A stretch of 64,000 bases of DNA from JAFTYO01 sp045613125. GTDB taxonomy: Bacteria; Pseudomonadota; Alphaproteobacteria; RF32; CAG-239. The stretch lies in assembly GCA_045613125.1 (NCBI GenBank), contig JAZLAM010000005.1, positions 51,948 to 115,947 of the forward strand. Direction: 5' to 3'. Positions 25,530-33,283 of the stretch are shown here, piece after piece. The stretch's first letter is position 1. Each line of letters begins with the position of its first letter. Position numbers and translations under genes: made by a program. The notes below the pieces were generated by a model, which saw only the letters and a program-made list of their open reading frames with translations, had not been told where the DNA came from and made no database searches.

Positions 25530-26525
25530 TTATTCCTTTCTTATCTTAAAATCATCACACAAACACATAGAATCTATAATTTCATCATCAAAATTTATTT
25601 TAAAACTGTTTCCTCCGTTTTCTTTTATCAAATTAAACACATTTTCTGAAAAAAGCTTACTGGCAGAATTTGCAATCTCGCTTGCAAAAAACATATTTTG
25701 TATCAACTTTATATCTTTTCTTAGGCCTTTTGTTTCCACATTGGCGCAAGATAAATCTACAATTACGGAATTAGGCAGCATTTGTTCCAAATCTTTTTTT
25801 GTAAACAATAACGGAGCTTTTTTCCCTTGTGGCATAACGGTTGTCATTAAAATATCAACGGTTCTTAAAACATCTGATTGCTTATTTGGTTCAACAAAGC
25901 GTCCTCCCAAAGAAACGGTTTCTTCTTTTGTTTCGTCTCTGGTATCTGAAGCATAAACAATTGCACCCATTCTCTTAAATGTTGCCAAAGCTTGTAAACC
26001 GGCAACACCTAGTCCTACTATCAACACTTTCACAGGTTTTATTGTGCCGGCAGATGTTATCATCATCGGCACCACTCTATTTAACATATTCATAGCAGTT
26101 AAAGCTGCTTTATATCCGCTTAAATTACTTTGTGATGATAATATATCAACACTTTGTGCTCGTGAAATTCTTGGCACTCTTTCCAAGGCAAGTGCTGTTA
26201 CTCCAGTTTCGGCAAGCGATATATAATTTATATCATTTTCAAAATTTGCTATCAGAATTTGCCCTTTTTTTAACTTTTTATATTCATACTCAGGTAGAGC
26301 CCACACATTTACCAAAATGTCTGCATGCTGAAAAATATCGTTACGATTTTTTAAAACCAGAGCACCATTTTTTATATAATCATCATCATCAAAGCCAGAT
26401 TGTATGCCTAATCCAGTTTCAAGCATAACTTCAAAGTCTAGATTTTTATATTTACCAACAATATCAGGAGTTACAGCTACACGAGTTTCCTGATACTTTG
26501 TTTCTTTTAATGCACCGATTATCAT
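25530..26525 (-). CDS. pntAA: NAD(P) transhydrogenase subunit alpha part 1 (NAD-binding), short
   Basis: Soluble NAD(H)-binding subunit. Key parts are present: IGALKETKYQETRVAVTP at the N terminus, the catalytic RQD-loop region VPRISRAQSVDILSSQSNL, and the Rossmann motif VLIVGLGVAGLQALA followed by SDTRDET. The protein has 331 residues, roughly 40-50 fewer than usual. The shortening falls in the C-terminal third, where the usual stretch after VDLS (VIVDLSCANVETKGL) is compressed. The loop segment with HTNLPS-type sequence seen in homologues is not recognisable. It is probably functional, but worth an alignment. Confidence 0.92.
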   Translation of the reverse strand: MIIGALKETKYQETRVAVTPDIVGKYKNLDFEVMLETGLGIQSGFDDDDYIKNGALVLKNRNDIFQHADILVNVWALPEYEYKKLKKGQILIANFENDINYISLAETGVTALALERVPRISRAQSVDILSSQSNLSGYKAALTAMNMLNRVVPMMITSAGTIKPVKVLIVGLGVAGLQALATFKRMGAIVYASDTRDETKEETVSLGGRFVEPNKQSDVLRTVDILMTTVMPQGKKAPLLFTKKDLEQMLPNSVIVDLSCANVETKGLRKDIKLIQNMFFASEIANSASKLFSENVFNLIKENGGNSFKINFDDEIIDSMCLCDDFKIRKE

Positions 26526-26596
26526 TTTTTCCTCTTTTATTTTGATAGTATTTGATATAATATCTTCATAACATAAACCAAGATGAAGTTTATCCT

Positions 26597-27151
26597 ATGA
26601 ATACATTTATAAAACTTTTTACTACTTTTTTCAAAATAGGCTTGTTTACCTTCGGTGGCGGATATGCCATGTTACCACTGCTAAAAGCTGAAGTTGTTGA
26701 AAAACAAAAATGGATAACAGAAAACGAACTATTAGATTATTTTTCAATCGGACAATGTACTCCGGGTATTATTGCAGTAAATGTGGCAACGTTTTGCGGT
26801 TATAAACTAAAAAGAACGACAGGTGCCATTACGGCAACCTTTGGTATAATATGCCCTTCAATTATAATTATCTGTCTTATTGCTACTATACTTAATATGT
26901 ATATAAACAACACCTACGTAACATACGCTCTTTCCGGCATCAGGATTGGTGTTTGTGCTCTTATAAGTGTTTTGGTTTTTGATATGGCAAAAAAAATATA
27001 TTCTCAAAGTTGTCATAAAAAGCTTCATTTTTTAATATTTATACTTTCACTGACAGCTCTTTTGTTTGCTGATATAAGTGCAGTATTTACCATTATTATG
27101 GCTGTCATGATAGGTTTTCTTCCAAAACTTCTTAAATGGAGGAAGAAATGA
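26597..27151 (+). CDS. Chromate transporter, first half-size subunit
   Basis: CHR-family protein of 184 residues with about six hydrophobic helices. The signature is FTFGGGYAMLPLLKAEVVEKQKW, followed by GQCTPGIIAVNVATFCGYK. Short CHR proteins work as pairs with opposite topology, and the second member overlaps its stop (ATGA). CHR proteins export chromate, but in anaerobic or host-associated bacteria the physiological substrate is often unknown. The gene diverges from pntAA. Confidence 0.9.
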   Translation: MNTFIKLFTTFFKIGLFTFGGGYAMLPLLKAEVVEKQKWITENELLDYFSIGQCTPGIIAVNVATFCGYKLKRTTGAITATFGIICPSIIIICLIATILNMYINNTYVTYALSGIRIGVCALISVLVFDMAKKIYSQSCHKKLHFLIFILSLTALLFADISAVFTIIMAVMIGFLPKLLKWRKK

Positions 27152-27666
27152 TATATTTGACACTTTTTATTGAGTTTTTTAAAATCGGTCTTTTTGCTAT
27201 CGGCGGTGGAGCAGCTACCATCCCGTTTTTATTTGATTTAAGCGAAAAATATAAGTGGTTCAGTTTTGAAGAACTTACAAATATGATTGCAGTTGCAGAA
27301 TCGACACCCGGTCCGATTGGTGTAAATATGGCAACTTTTGCCGGTTTTCAAACAGCCGGAATCTTAGGAGGAATAATTGCAACAATAGGGCTTGTTACCC
27401 CATCTGTTATAATAATTGTTTTAATAGCAAAACTCCTTAAAAACTACGCACAAAACCAAAACGTTCAGTTAGTTTTAAATTCCATTCGACCTGCCGTACT
27501 GGCACTTATTATATTTGCTCTTATGTCTATTGTAAAAATCAGTATTGTTGATTATTTAAGTTTTGGCGTTTTCTTTATATTAACGATTATAATGTTAAAA
27601 TATAAAAAAAGTCCGATATTGTATATCCTATTATCTGCTATTATCGGAATTATATTAAAGCTTTGA
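27148..27666 (+). CDS. Chromate transporter, second half-size subunit
   Basis: Second CHR half, 172 residues from the ATG at 27148. This start overlaps the upstream stop as ATGA and has GGAGGAAG as SD; an in-frame ATG at 27136 lacks these advantages. FAIGGGAATIPFLFDLSEKYKWF and AESTPGPIGVNMATFAGFQTAG are the family motifs. The helix pattern mirrors the first subunit. The PfkB gene follows after 10 bp. Confidence 0.9.
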   Translation: MIYLTLFIEFFKIGLFAIGGGAATIPFLFDLSEKYKWFSFEELTNMIAVAESTPGPIGVNMATFAGFQTAGILGGIIATIGLVTPSVIIIVLIAKLLKNYAQNQNVQLVLNSIRPAVLALIIFALMSIVKISIVDYLSFGVFFILTIIMLKYKKSPILYILLSAIIGIILKL

Positions 27667-27676
27667 GGAGAATAAA

Positions 27677-28693
27677 ATGAACGAAATTGACACTATTTAC
27701 GATGTAGTCGGTATAGGAAACGCTATGGTAGACGTTTTGGCAAAAGTAGGCGACGGTTTTTTAAGTGAAAGAAATTTGATTAAGGGTTGTATGACACTTG
27801 TAGATGCGTCAACAGCCGGCAAAATATATTCAGACATTGTTCCCGAACGCGAAGTTTCGGGCGGATCTGCTGCCAACACTGTGGCAGGATTGGCATCTTT
27901 AGGAGCTGATTGTGCTTTTATCGGCAAAGTTCATGATGACGAGCTCGGACAAAACTTCAAGCGTGATATCGGAGCTGCCGGAATCGACTTTTTTACCCCT
28001 CCCCTGTTAGAAGGGCCTGCAACAGGAAGAAGCATTGTACTTGTTACACCCGATGCCGAACGCTCTATGTTCACTTATTTAGGTGCGGCAACTCGTCTAA
28101 ATTTGGCTGATATTGATGAAAATACCATAAAATCTGCAAAATATACCTTTGTTGAAGGATATCTTTGGGACGAAGAAGAAGCCCGAATGGCTGTTATAAA
28201 AGCATGCGAATTTGCACATCTTCATAAACGTAAAGTTGCTTTTACATTATCTGATAAAAACTGTACAATAAGACATCGTCCGCAATTGTTAGAATTTATT
28301 GATAAACACGTTGATGTATTGTTTTGTAATGAACATGAGATAAAAGCACTCTTTGATGTAGAAGATTTTTATAAAGCTCTCGATTTAATCAAACCCATGG
28401 TAGAAATTGCAGCTATTACACGCAATGCAAAAGGTTCTGTTGTTGTAAATGGCAGAGTAAAAATTTTTGTTGAAGCAGAAAAAGTTGATGGTGTTGTAGA
28501 CACAACCGGTGCCGGAGACTTATATGCCGCCGGATTTTTATATGGAATGACCAAAGAAAGAAGTTTAGGAACATGTGCTATGATAGGAAGTATGGCAGCA
28601 TCCGAGATAATAACTCACTACGGAGCAAGACCTGAAGTTTCATTAAGAGGGTTTGTACGAAACAGACTTCTGCAATATGGTAAAAAAGCTTAA
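27677..28693 (+). CDS. PfkB-family carbohydrate/nucleoside kinase
   Basis: A 338-residue ribokinase-fold kinase, closest in style to the adenosine kinase-like members common in alphaproteobacteria. PfkB signature 1 is near SGGSAANTVAGLASLGADCAF. Signature 2 is DTTGAGDLYAAGFLYG, with the catalytic Asp and the anion-hole glycines. GAATRLN and FVEGYLW are further family segments. The SD GAGGAG precedes the ATG. It may be cotranscribed with the chromate transporter pair (10-bp gap), though a functional link is not obvious. The natural sugar or nucleoside cannot be fixed from sequence. Confidence 0.9.
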   Translation: MNEIDTIYDVVGIGNAMVDVLAKVGDGFLSERNLIKGCMTLVDASTAGKIYSDIVPEREVSGGSAANTVAGLASLGADCAFIGKVHDDELGQNFKRDIGAAGIDFFTPPLLEGPATGRSIVLVTPDAERSMFTYLGAATRLNLADIDENTIKSAKYTFVEGYLWDEEEARMAVIKACEFAHLHKRKVAFTLSDKNCTIRHRPQLLEFIDKHVDVLFCNEHEIKALFDVEDFYKALDLIKPMVEIAAITRNAKGSVVVNGRVKIFVEAEKVDGVVDTTGAGDLYAAGFLYGMTKERSLGTCAMIGSMAASEIITHYGARPEVSLRGFVRNRLLQYGKKA

Positions 28694-28699
28694 AAAATT

Positions 28700-28723
28700 A
28701 ACCCCCAGCCTGGCTGGGGGTTT
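28700..28723 (+). terminator. GC-rich terminator after the PfkB gene
   Basis: CCCCCAGC pairs with GCTGGGGG around CTG, one of the most GC-rich points of the window, followed by only three Ts. It lies in a convergent gap and could serve either strand. Confidence 0.75.
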
Positions 28724-28773
28724 AATGATACAATAAAAACAATACTATCAACGTATGTTTTTTTGACGCACTT

Positions 28774-29085
28774 TTACATCAAATTTTTATCCATTATTTT
28801 GACTATGCGACATAACAACACTATGGCAAGCACGTAGACTATTATACTAACACCTAAGTTTGTCATATAATCATTTACCGAAATAGTATCACTCATAAAA
28901 GTGAACATGGTCAATATCATATACAACAACGAGGAAATATTTGCCGCAATTAAATGCAACACTCTTTTTCTTTTGGTTAATACCGTAGTCTCTTCCAGAG
29001 TCAACCACATCAAAATAAATACAACAATAACCATAAAAATGGCAGTGCCCCAAAACATGGTGCATAAAATAGAACCTGGACTCAT
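28774..29085 (-). CDS. Small three-helix membrane protein, unknown
   Basis: I place the start at 29085 (MSPGSILCTMFWG), because the longer frame to 29208 begins with low-complexity, Asn/Lys/Phe-rich sequence. The result is 103 residues with three hydrophobic helices (GTAIFMVIVVFILMWLTLEE; LIAANISSLLYMILTMFTF; GVSIIVYVLAIVLLCRIV). No SD is visible. No family recognised; convergent with the PfkB gene and divergent from typA. Confidence 0.55.
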   Translation of the reverse strand: MSPGSILCTMFWGTAIFMVIVVFILMWLTLEETTVLTKRKRVLHLIAANISSLLYMILTMFTFMSDTISVNDYMTNLGVSIIVYVLAIVLLCRIVKIMDKNLM

Positions 29086-29346
29086 AATAAATAGATTTTT
29101 GAAATTAGTAATTATATTAATTATTAGAATTTGTCTAAATTGTAGCGCATTTTCTACAAAAAGCAAGTTTTTTTTCTTGAAATTTAAAAAAAACGCGCTA
29201 ATGTGCAAAAAAATTTATGTCATAAATAAATGAACACACCCCTTTTCTCATAGAAGACTACGCCGGAAATAATATAATGACGAAGTTCACAAAAGGTATA
29301 TGAAGAATAATTTCGTGACATAGCAACCATTTAGGAGAAAAATAAA

Positions 29347-31155
29347 ATGAGAAACATTGCAATAATTGCCCACGTCGACCACGGAAAAACCACATTAGTA
29401 GATGGGCTCTTAAGACAAAGCGGCACTTTCAGAGACAACCAAAAAGTGGCCGATTGTGTTATGGACAGCAATGATTTGGAAAGAGAAAGAGGTATTACCA
29501 TCCTTTCAAAGTGCACCTCTGTTAACTGGAACGGCACACATATCAACATTGTTGACACACCCGGACACGCAGATTTCGGTGGTGAAGTTGAACGTATTTT
29601 ATCTATGGTAGATGGCGTTGTGTTGTTAGTAGATTCTTCTGAAGGTCCTATGCCACAAACAAAATTTGTACTTGGTAAAGCTCTAAAAATCGGCTTAAAA
29701 CCGATTGTTGTTATCAATAAAGCAGACAAAGCAGACGCTCGTCCTGATGAAGTTTTAAATGAAATTTTCGATTTATTCGTAAGCTTAGATGCAAATGATG
29801 AACAACTTGATTTTCCGGTATTATACGCATCAGGCAGAAACGGTTGGGCTGTTAAAGATTTAAATGATGAAAGAAAAGATTTAACTCCATTATTTGAGCT
29901 TATATTATCATATGTAAGCAAACCTAAATGTGAACCCGATAAACCTTTTTCAATGCTTGTAACCACATTGGAAGCAGATAAGTTTTTAGGCCGTATTTTG
30001 AGTGGAAAAATCCAATCAGGAAGCCTAAAATTAAACGATGCAGTAAAAGTAATTAATGATAATGGTGAAATTGAAAAAACTCGCATAACCAAAATATTGG
30101 CTTATCGTGGTTTAGAAAGAGTTGCTTTAACAGAAGCCCAAGCCGGTGATATTATTGCCGTTGCTGGTGTAGTAAAAGGAACAGTTGCAGATACCATTTG
30201 CGATTATAGTATAAATGAAGCTATAAAAGCTCAACCGATAGACCCTCCGACACTTGCCATGACCTTTTCAGTTAACGATTCGCCACTTGCCGGACGTGAA
30301 GGAGACAAAGTTACTTCTCGAATGATTTGGGACAGACTTGAAAAAGAGGCTGAAGGGAACATTGCACTAAAAATTTCTCGTACCGACACAACCGATTCGT
30401 TTGAGGTAGCAGGACGTGGAGAACTTCAACTTGGTGTTCTGATAGAAACCATGAGAAGAGAAGGTTTCGAACTTTCAATTTCAAGACCCAGAGTTTTAAT
30501 GCAAAAAGATGAAAATGGTAATATTCTTGAGCCTATCGAAGAAGTTGTGATTGATGTTGATGAAGAATTTTCCGGTGCTGTTGTTGAAAAATTGGGTCAA
30601 CGCCGAGCAGAAATGACCGAAATGATACCATCACAACTTGGAAACAAAGTAAGATTGATTTTCCATGCTCCTTCCAGAGGCTTAATCGGTTATCATTCCG
30701 AATTTTTAACCGATACTCGTGGAACCGGTGTGATGAACCGTATCTTTCATGCTTATGAACCATATAAAGGCGAAATAGAAGGAAGAAGAACCGGCGCCTT
30801 AATATCAAGTGAAACAGGAACAGCTGTTGCCTACGCTTTATGGAAGCTCCAAGAAAGAGGACCTATGTTTGTTGAACACAACTCTCCAGTGTATGTAGGT
30901 ATGATTATCGGAGAACACACAAAATCTAACGATTTGGAAGTAAATCCTACAAAAGCAAAACAATTAACTAACATACGTGCAGCCGGAAAAGATGAAGCGA
31001 TTGACTTAATTCCACCCAGAAAAATGAGCTTGGAACAAGCTTTATCATACATTCAAGCAGATGAACTGTTAGAAGTTACACCAAAATCTTTAAGACTAAG
31101 AAAGAAAATTTTAGACCCGATTTTGCGTAAACGTTCTCGCATTGAAAATGTATAA
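29347..31155 (+). CDS. typA: Ribosome-associated GTPase TypA/BipA
   Basis: Translational GTPase that binds the 70S ribosome and helps assembly and growth under stress or low temperature. The 602 residues match the usual size. G-domain motifs are G1 AHVDHGKTTL, G2 ERERGIT, G3 DTPGHADFGGEVER and G4 NKADK. EF-G-like domains II, III and V follow. The TypA-specific C-terminal domain contains FLTDTRGTGVMNR and SPVYVGMIIGEH. The SD TTTAGGAGAA precedes the ATG. It is apparently monocistronic. Confidence 0.97.
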   Translation: MRNIAIIAHVDHGKTTLVDGLLRQSGTFRDNQKVADCVMDSNDLERERGITILSKCTSVNWNGTHINIVDTPGHADFGGEVERILSMVDGVVLLVDSSEGPMPQTKFVLGKALKIGLKPIVVINKADKADARPDEVLNEIFDLFVSLDANDEQLDFPVLYASGRNGWAVKDLNDERKDLTPLFELILSYVSKPKCEPDKPFSMLVTTLEADKFLGRILSGKIQSGSLKLNDAVKVINDNGEIEKTRITKILAYRGLERVALTEAQAGDIIAVAGVVKGTVADTICDYSINEAIKAQPIDPPTLAMTFSVNDSPLAGREGDKVTSRMIWDRLEKEAEGNIALKISRTDTTDSFEVAGRGELQLGVLIETMRREGFELSISRPRVLMQKDENGNILEPIEEVVIDVDEEFSGAVVEKLGQRRAEMTEMIPSQLGNKVRLIFHAPSRGLIGYHSEFLTDTRGTGVMNRIFHAYEPYKGEIEGRRTGALISSETGTAVAYALWKLQERGPMFVEHNSPVYVGMIIGEHTKSNDLEVNPTKAKQLTNIRAAGKDEAIDLIPPRKMSLEQALSYIQADELLEVTPKSLRLRKKILDPILRKRSRIENV

Positions 31156-31167
31156 CTAAATACATAC

Positions 31168-31196
31168 TTGCTATTTAAAACAATAGTATATACAAT
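31168..31196 (+). promoter_or_regulatory. Probable promoter of the pseudopilin gene
   Basis: TTGCTA (31168-31173), a 17-bp spacer and TACAAT (31191-31196), upstream of the ATG at 31230, which has GAGGAT as SD. Confidence 0.5.
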
Positions 31197-31229
31197 TAAG
31201 CTAGTATTATTTATTGTGAGGATAAATTT

Positions 31230-31874
31230 TTGATGATAAACAGATCTGTTATATGCAAAAAAAATAATCAATATGGTAGAAGCATGGTAGAAATGCTTGG
31301 TGTGTTAGCTATTGTCGGTGTGCTGAGTATAGGTGGGATTGCCGGCTATATTAAAGCAAGTCATCAATTAAGAACAAACCAATTAAAAGATGATTTATCT
31401 CATTTTATTGCCAATATTCGTACCACATTCTTTACTCAAACCAATTATTCAAGTATGACTGTTGAAAACGTCATAAAATCCGGAATAGTTCCCGATCATA
31501 TGCTTTCTACGGATAAAACAAAGATAATACATCGTAAATACGGAAGCGTTCTTGTCGGACCTGCTGATATAAAAAATAAAGAAGATGGTGCTTTCATTCT
31601 CGTTTATAACGGGCTTGACGCAGCAACATGCCGTGATCTTGCTTCTGAAAAATGGGGTTCTGATGTACAAACTGGCTTTATGGGTATGGCAATTTACAAA
31701 GATAAGGAAAACGGAATAACTATTGCAGAGTCAGGTTTAACAGAAGCTGAATTTGAAACAACAGAGAATGTGTTTAACTCTATTGATATACCGCAAGCGT
31801 TGATTCAACAATCTTATAATTCTTGCTATTGTACAGGCGTAAATACATGTTCCATTGCCTGGAAATTTATGTAA
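31230..31874 (+). CDS. Type IV pilin/pseudopilin-like protein
   Basis: Class III-like leader protein of 214 residues. A short basic N terminus is followed by YGRSMVEMLGVLAIVG. Cleavage after Gly would place Glu at +5, as in prepilins, but residue +1 is Arg instead of Phe or Met. A hydrophobic helix continues to about residue 45. The globular domain ends with a pair-forming Cys region (NSCYCTGVNTCSIAW). Single pseudopilins of this shape recur in host-associated alphaproteobacteria. No secretion or pilus assembly genes are adjacent, so its partner machinery must be elsewhere. Confidence 0.8.
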   Translation: MMINRSVICKKNNQYGRSMVEMLGVLAIVGVLSIGGIAGYIKASHQLRTNQLKDDLSHFIANIRTTFFTQTNYSSMTVENVIKSGIVPDHMLSTDKTKIIHRKYGSVLVGPADIKNKEDGAFILVYNGLDAATCRDLASEKWGSDVQTGFMGMAIYKDKENGITIAESGLTEAEFETTENVFNSIDIPQALIQQSYNSCYCTGVNTCSIAWKFM

Positions 31875-31907
31875 CAAAAAAATGTGCTAACATAAATCAA
31901 AAAACTC

Positions 31908-31936
31908 TTGATTTATTAAACCAAAGTGTGTATCAA
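31908..31936 (+). promoter_or_regulatory. Possible promoter for tRNA-Trp-secE-nusG
   Basis: TTGATT (31908-31913), a 17-bp spacer and TATCAA (31931-31936), about 40 bp before the tRNA. Confidence 0.4.
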
Positions 31937-31974
31937 TAGCTAAAATCGGTTTGATAATTTGGGACATATATTAA

Positions 31975-32049
31975 AGGGGTATAGTTCAGTGGTAGAACAT
32001 CGGTCTCCAAAACCGAGTGTCGTGGGTTCAAATCCTGCTGCCCCTGCCA
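31975..32049 (+). tRNA. tRNA-Trp (anticodon CCA)
   Basis: A 75-nt cloverleaf. The acceptor stem is AGGGGTA/TGCCCCT, the anticodon stem TCGGT/ACCGA with loop CTCCAAA, and the T loop TTCAAAT. G discriminator and encoded CCA. The location directly upstream of secE-nusG is the common bacterial arrangement. Confidence 0.96.
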
Positions 32050-32097
32050 TTTTTTATCAAATCAGGAGTTTAATTTTTTAATTGATGAGGATCCAAG

Positions 32098-32292
32098 GTG
32101 AAGATTAGTCCTATACAATTTTTCCGCCAAGTAAGACAAGAAGTTAAAAAAGTTACTTGGCCAACAAGAAAAGAAGTTACCCAAGCATCAACAATGGTTA
32201 TCATAATTGTTGTTATTGCTGCAACTTTCTTTTTCTTTACTGATGTGGTGTTAGCATGGGCTGTTAAGTTAGTCTTGGGTATAGGAGCGTAA
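32098..32292 (+). CDS. secE: Preprotein translocase subunit SecE
   Basis: Essential single-span subunit of the SecYEG channel. 64 residues in the short alphaproteobacterial form. The amphipathic helix FFRQVRQEVKKVTWPTRKE is the SecE signature and is followed by one membrane helix (about 33-60). The start codon is GTG at 32098, with GAGGAT about 7 nt upstream. nusG follows after 5 bp. Confidence 0.96.
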   Translation: MKISPIQFFRQVRQEVKKVTWPTRKEVTQASTMVIIIVVIAATFFFFTDVVLAWAVKLVLGIGA

Positions 32293-32297
32293 ATCAA

Positions 32298-32831
32298 ATG
32301 ACAGCACGTTGGTATGTGGTTAATGTATATTCCGGCTCGGAAAAAAAAGTTGCAGCTTCTTTAAAAGAACAAGCTGTATTGAAAAATTTGGAAGATAAAA
32401 TTTTAGATGTTTTGGTTCCGACCGAAGAAGTTGTGGAAATAAAAAAAGGCGCAAAAGTAAACAGCGAGCGTAAATTTTTCCCTGGTTACATATTAGTAAA
32501 AATGGAAATGTCTGATGAATGTTGGCATGTTGTCAGAAATACTCCTCGTGTTAGTGGCTTTTTGGGTAGCAGAAACAAACCGCAACCAATCAGTGACGCC
32601 GAAGCAGAGCGCATTATTAAACAAATGGAAGAAGGCATTGAACGTCCGCAAACTGTTGTTGATTTCGAAGTTGGAGAACAAATAAGAGTTATTGACGGAC
32701 CTTTTGCTTCATTTGTTGGTGTTGTTGAAGATGTAGATTCAGAAAAATCTCGTTTGAAAGTTTCAGTTTCTATATTTGGTCGTTACACTCCTGTAGAATT
32801 AGAATTTTCGCAAGTTGAAAAAATAAAATAA
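32298..32831 (+). CDS. nusG: Transcription termination/antitermination factor NusG
   Basis: Binds RNA polymerase and couples it to the ribosome or Rho. 177 residues: NGN domain with WYVVNVYSGSEKKVAASL, VLVPTEEVVEIKKG and KFFPGYILVKMEM, then a KOW domain (GEQIRVIDGPFASFVGVVEDVD). It ends at a strong terminator. The rplK-rplA-rplJ-rplL block that usually follows nusG is absent here. Confidence 0.97.
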   Translation: MTARWYVVNVYSGSEKKVAASLKEQAVLKNLEDKILDVLVPTEEVVEIKKGAKVNSERKFFPGYILVKMEMSDECWHVVRNTPRVSGFLGSRNKPQPISDAEAERIIKQMEEGIERPQTVVDFEVGEQIRVIDGPFASFVGVVEDVDSEKSRLKVSVSIFGRYTPVELEFSQVEKIK

Positions 32832-32849
32832 ATCAGTTACAAATTTTAA

Positions 32850-32879
32850 AAATGCCTGTATCAAAACAGGCATTTTTTT
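32850..32879 (+). terminator. Intrinsic terminator after nusG
   Basis: AAATGCCTGT pairs with ACAGGCATTT around ATCAAA, followed by Ts. It overlaps the end of the opposing XRE gene and may act on both strands. Confidence 0.92.
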
Positions 32880-33141
32880 ATAATTCATCACAATATATAA
32901 AAAAATCAGCAACACTCACATTAAACAATTTACTCAACTTAAACAAGATTTCAGCATTGACCTCTTCAATACCCTCTTCATAAAGTTGCAATTCTTTAAC
33001 CGAAATTTGCAAACAAGAAGCAACAGTTTTTAAGCTTACGCATTTTTTCTTTCTTATTTCAGCAATTGCATACCCTATAAGATAATTTTTAAGATCTATC
33101 AATATTTCATCATAGAGCTTATCTATATCATTTTTAAACAT
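32878..33141 (-). CDS. Small XRE-family transcriptional regulator
   Basis: 87 residues with a helix-turn-helix from about residue 28 (IRKKKCVSLKTVASCLQISVKELQLYE) and the following helices ending LSKLFNVSVADFFIY. This is the phage Cro/CI (HTH_3) pattern. The N-terminal 25 residues form an extra helix, and there is no sensor domain. It is monocistronic, with a good promoter and an operator-like palindrome at its start site, so autoregulation is likely. The target is unknown. Confidence 0.82.
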   Translation of the reverse strand: MFKNDIDKLYDEILIDLKNYLIGYAIAEIRKKKCVSLKTVASCLQISVKELQLYEEGIEEVNAEILFKLSKLFNVSVADFFIYCDEL

Positions 33142-33161
33142 AACTAAAATCTTTACTTAAA

Positions 33162-33211
33162 ACTTATGGTTTAATAAGTGTATTTATACAACTAAAAGTT
33201 TTAAAAATCAA
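33162..33211 (-). promoter_or_regulatory. Promoter and palindrome of the XRE gene
   Basis: On the minus strand TTGATT (33206-33211), a 17-bp spacer and TATAAA (33183-33188). The inverted repeat ACTTAT-N6-ATAAGT at 33162-33179 covers the predicted start near 33176, a position suited to repression. Confidence 0.6.
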
Positions 33212-33220
33212 GTTTTATTA

Positions 33221-33261
33221 TAAAAATATCCCGATAATTACCAAAATAATTTATCGGGATA
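33221..33261 (-). terminator. Intrinsic terminator of the Cys-rich protein gene
   Basis: TATCCCGATAA (33227-33237) pairs with TTATCGGGATA (33251-33261). On the minus strand it is followed by TTTTT. Confidence 0.88.
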
Positions 33262-33283
33262 TAATATCAAAATATGTTAAACC

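Noticed and set aside
29331..30092. 253-codon frame antisense to typA
   Set aside because: typA is certain in sequence and length; the opposite frame is Ser/Thr-rich shadow translation.
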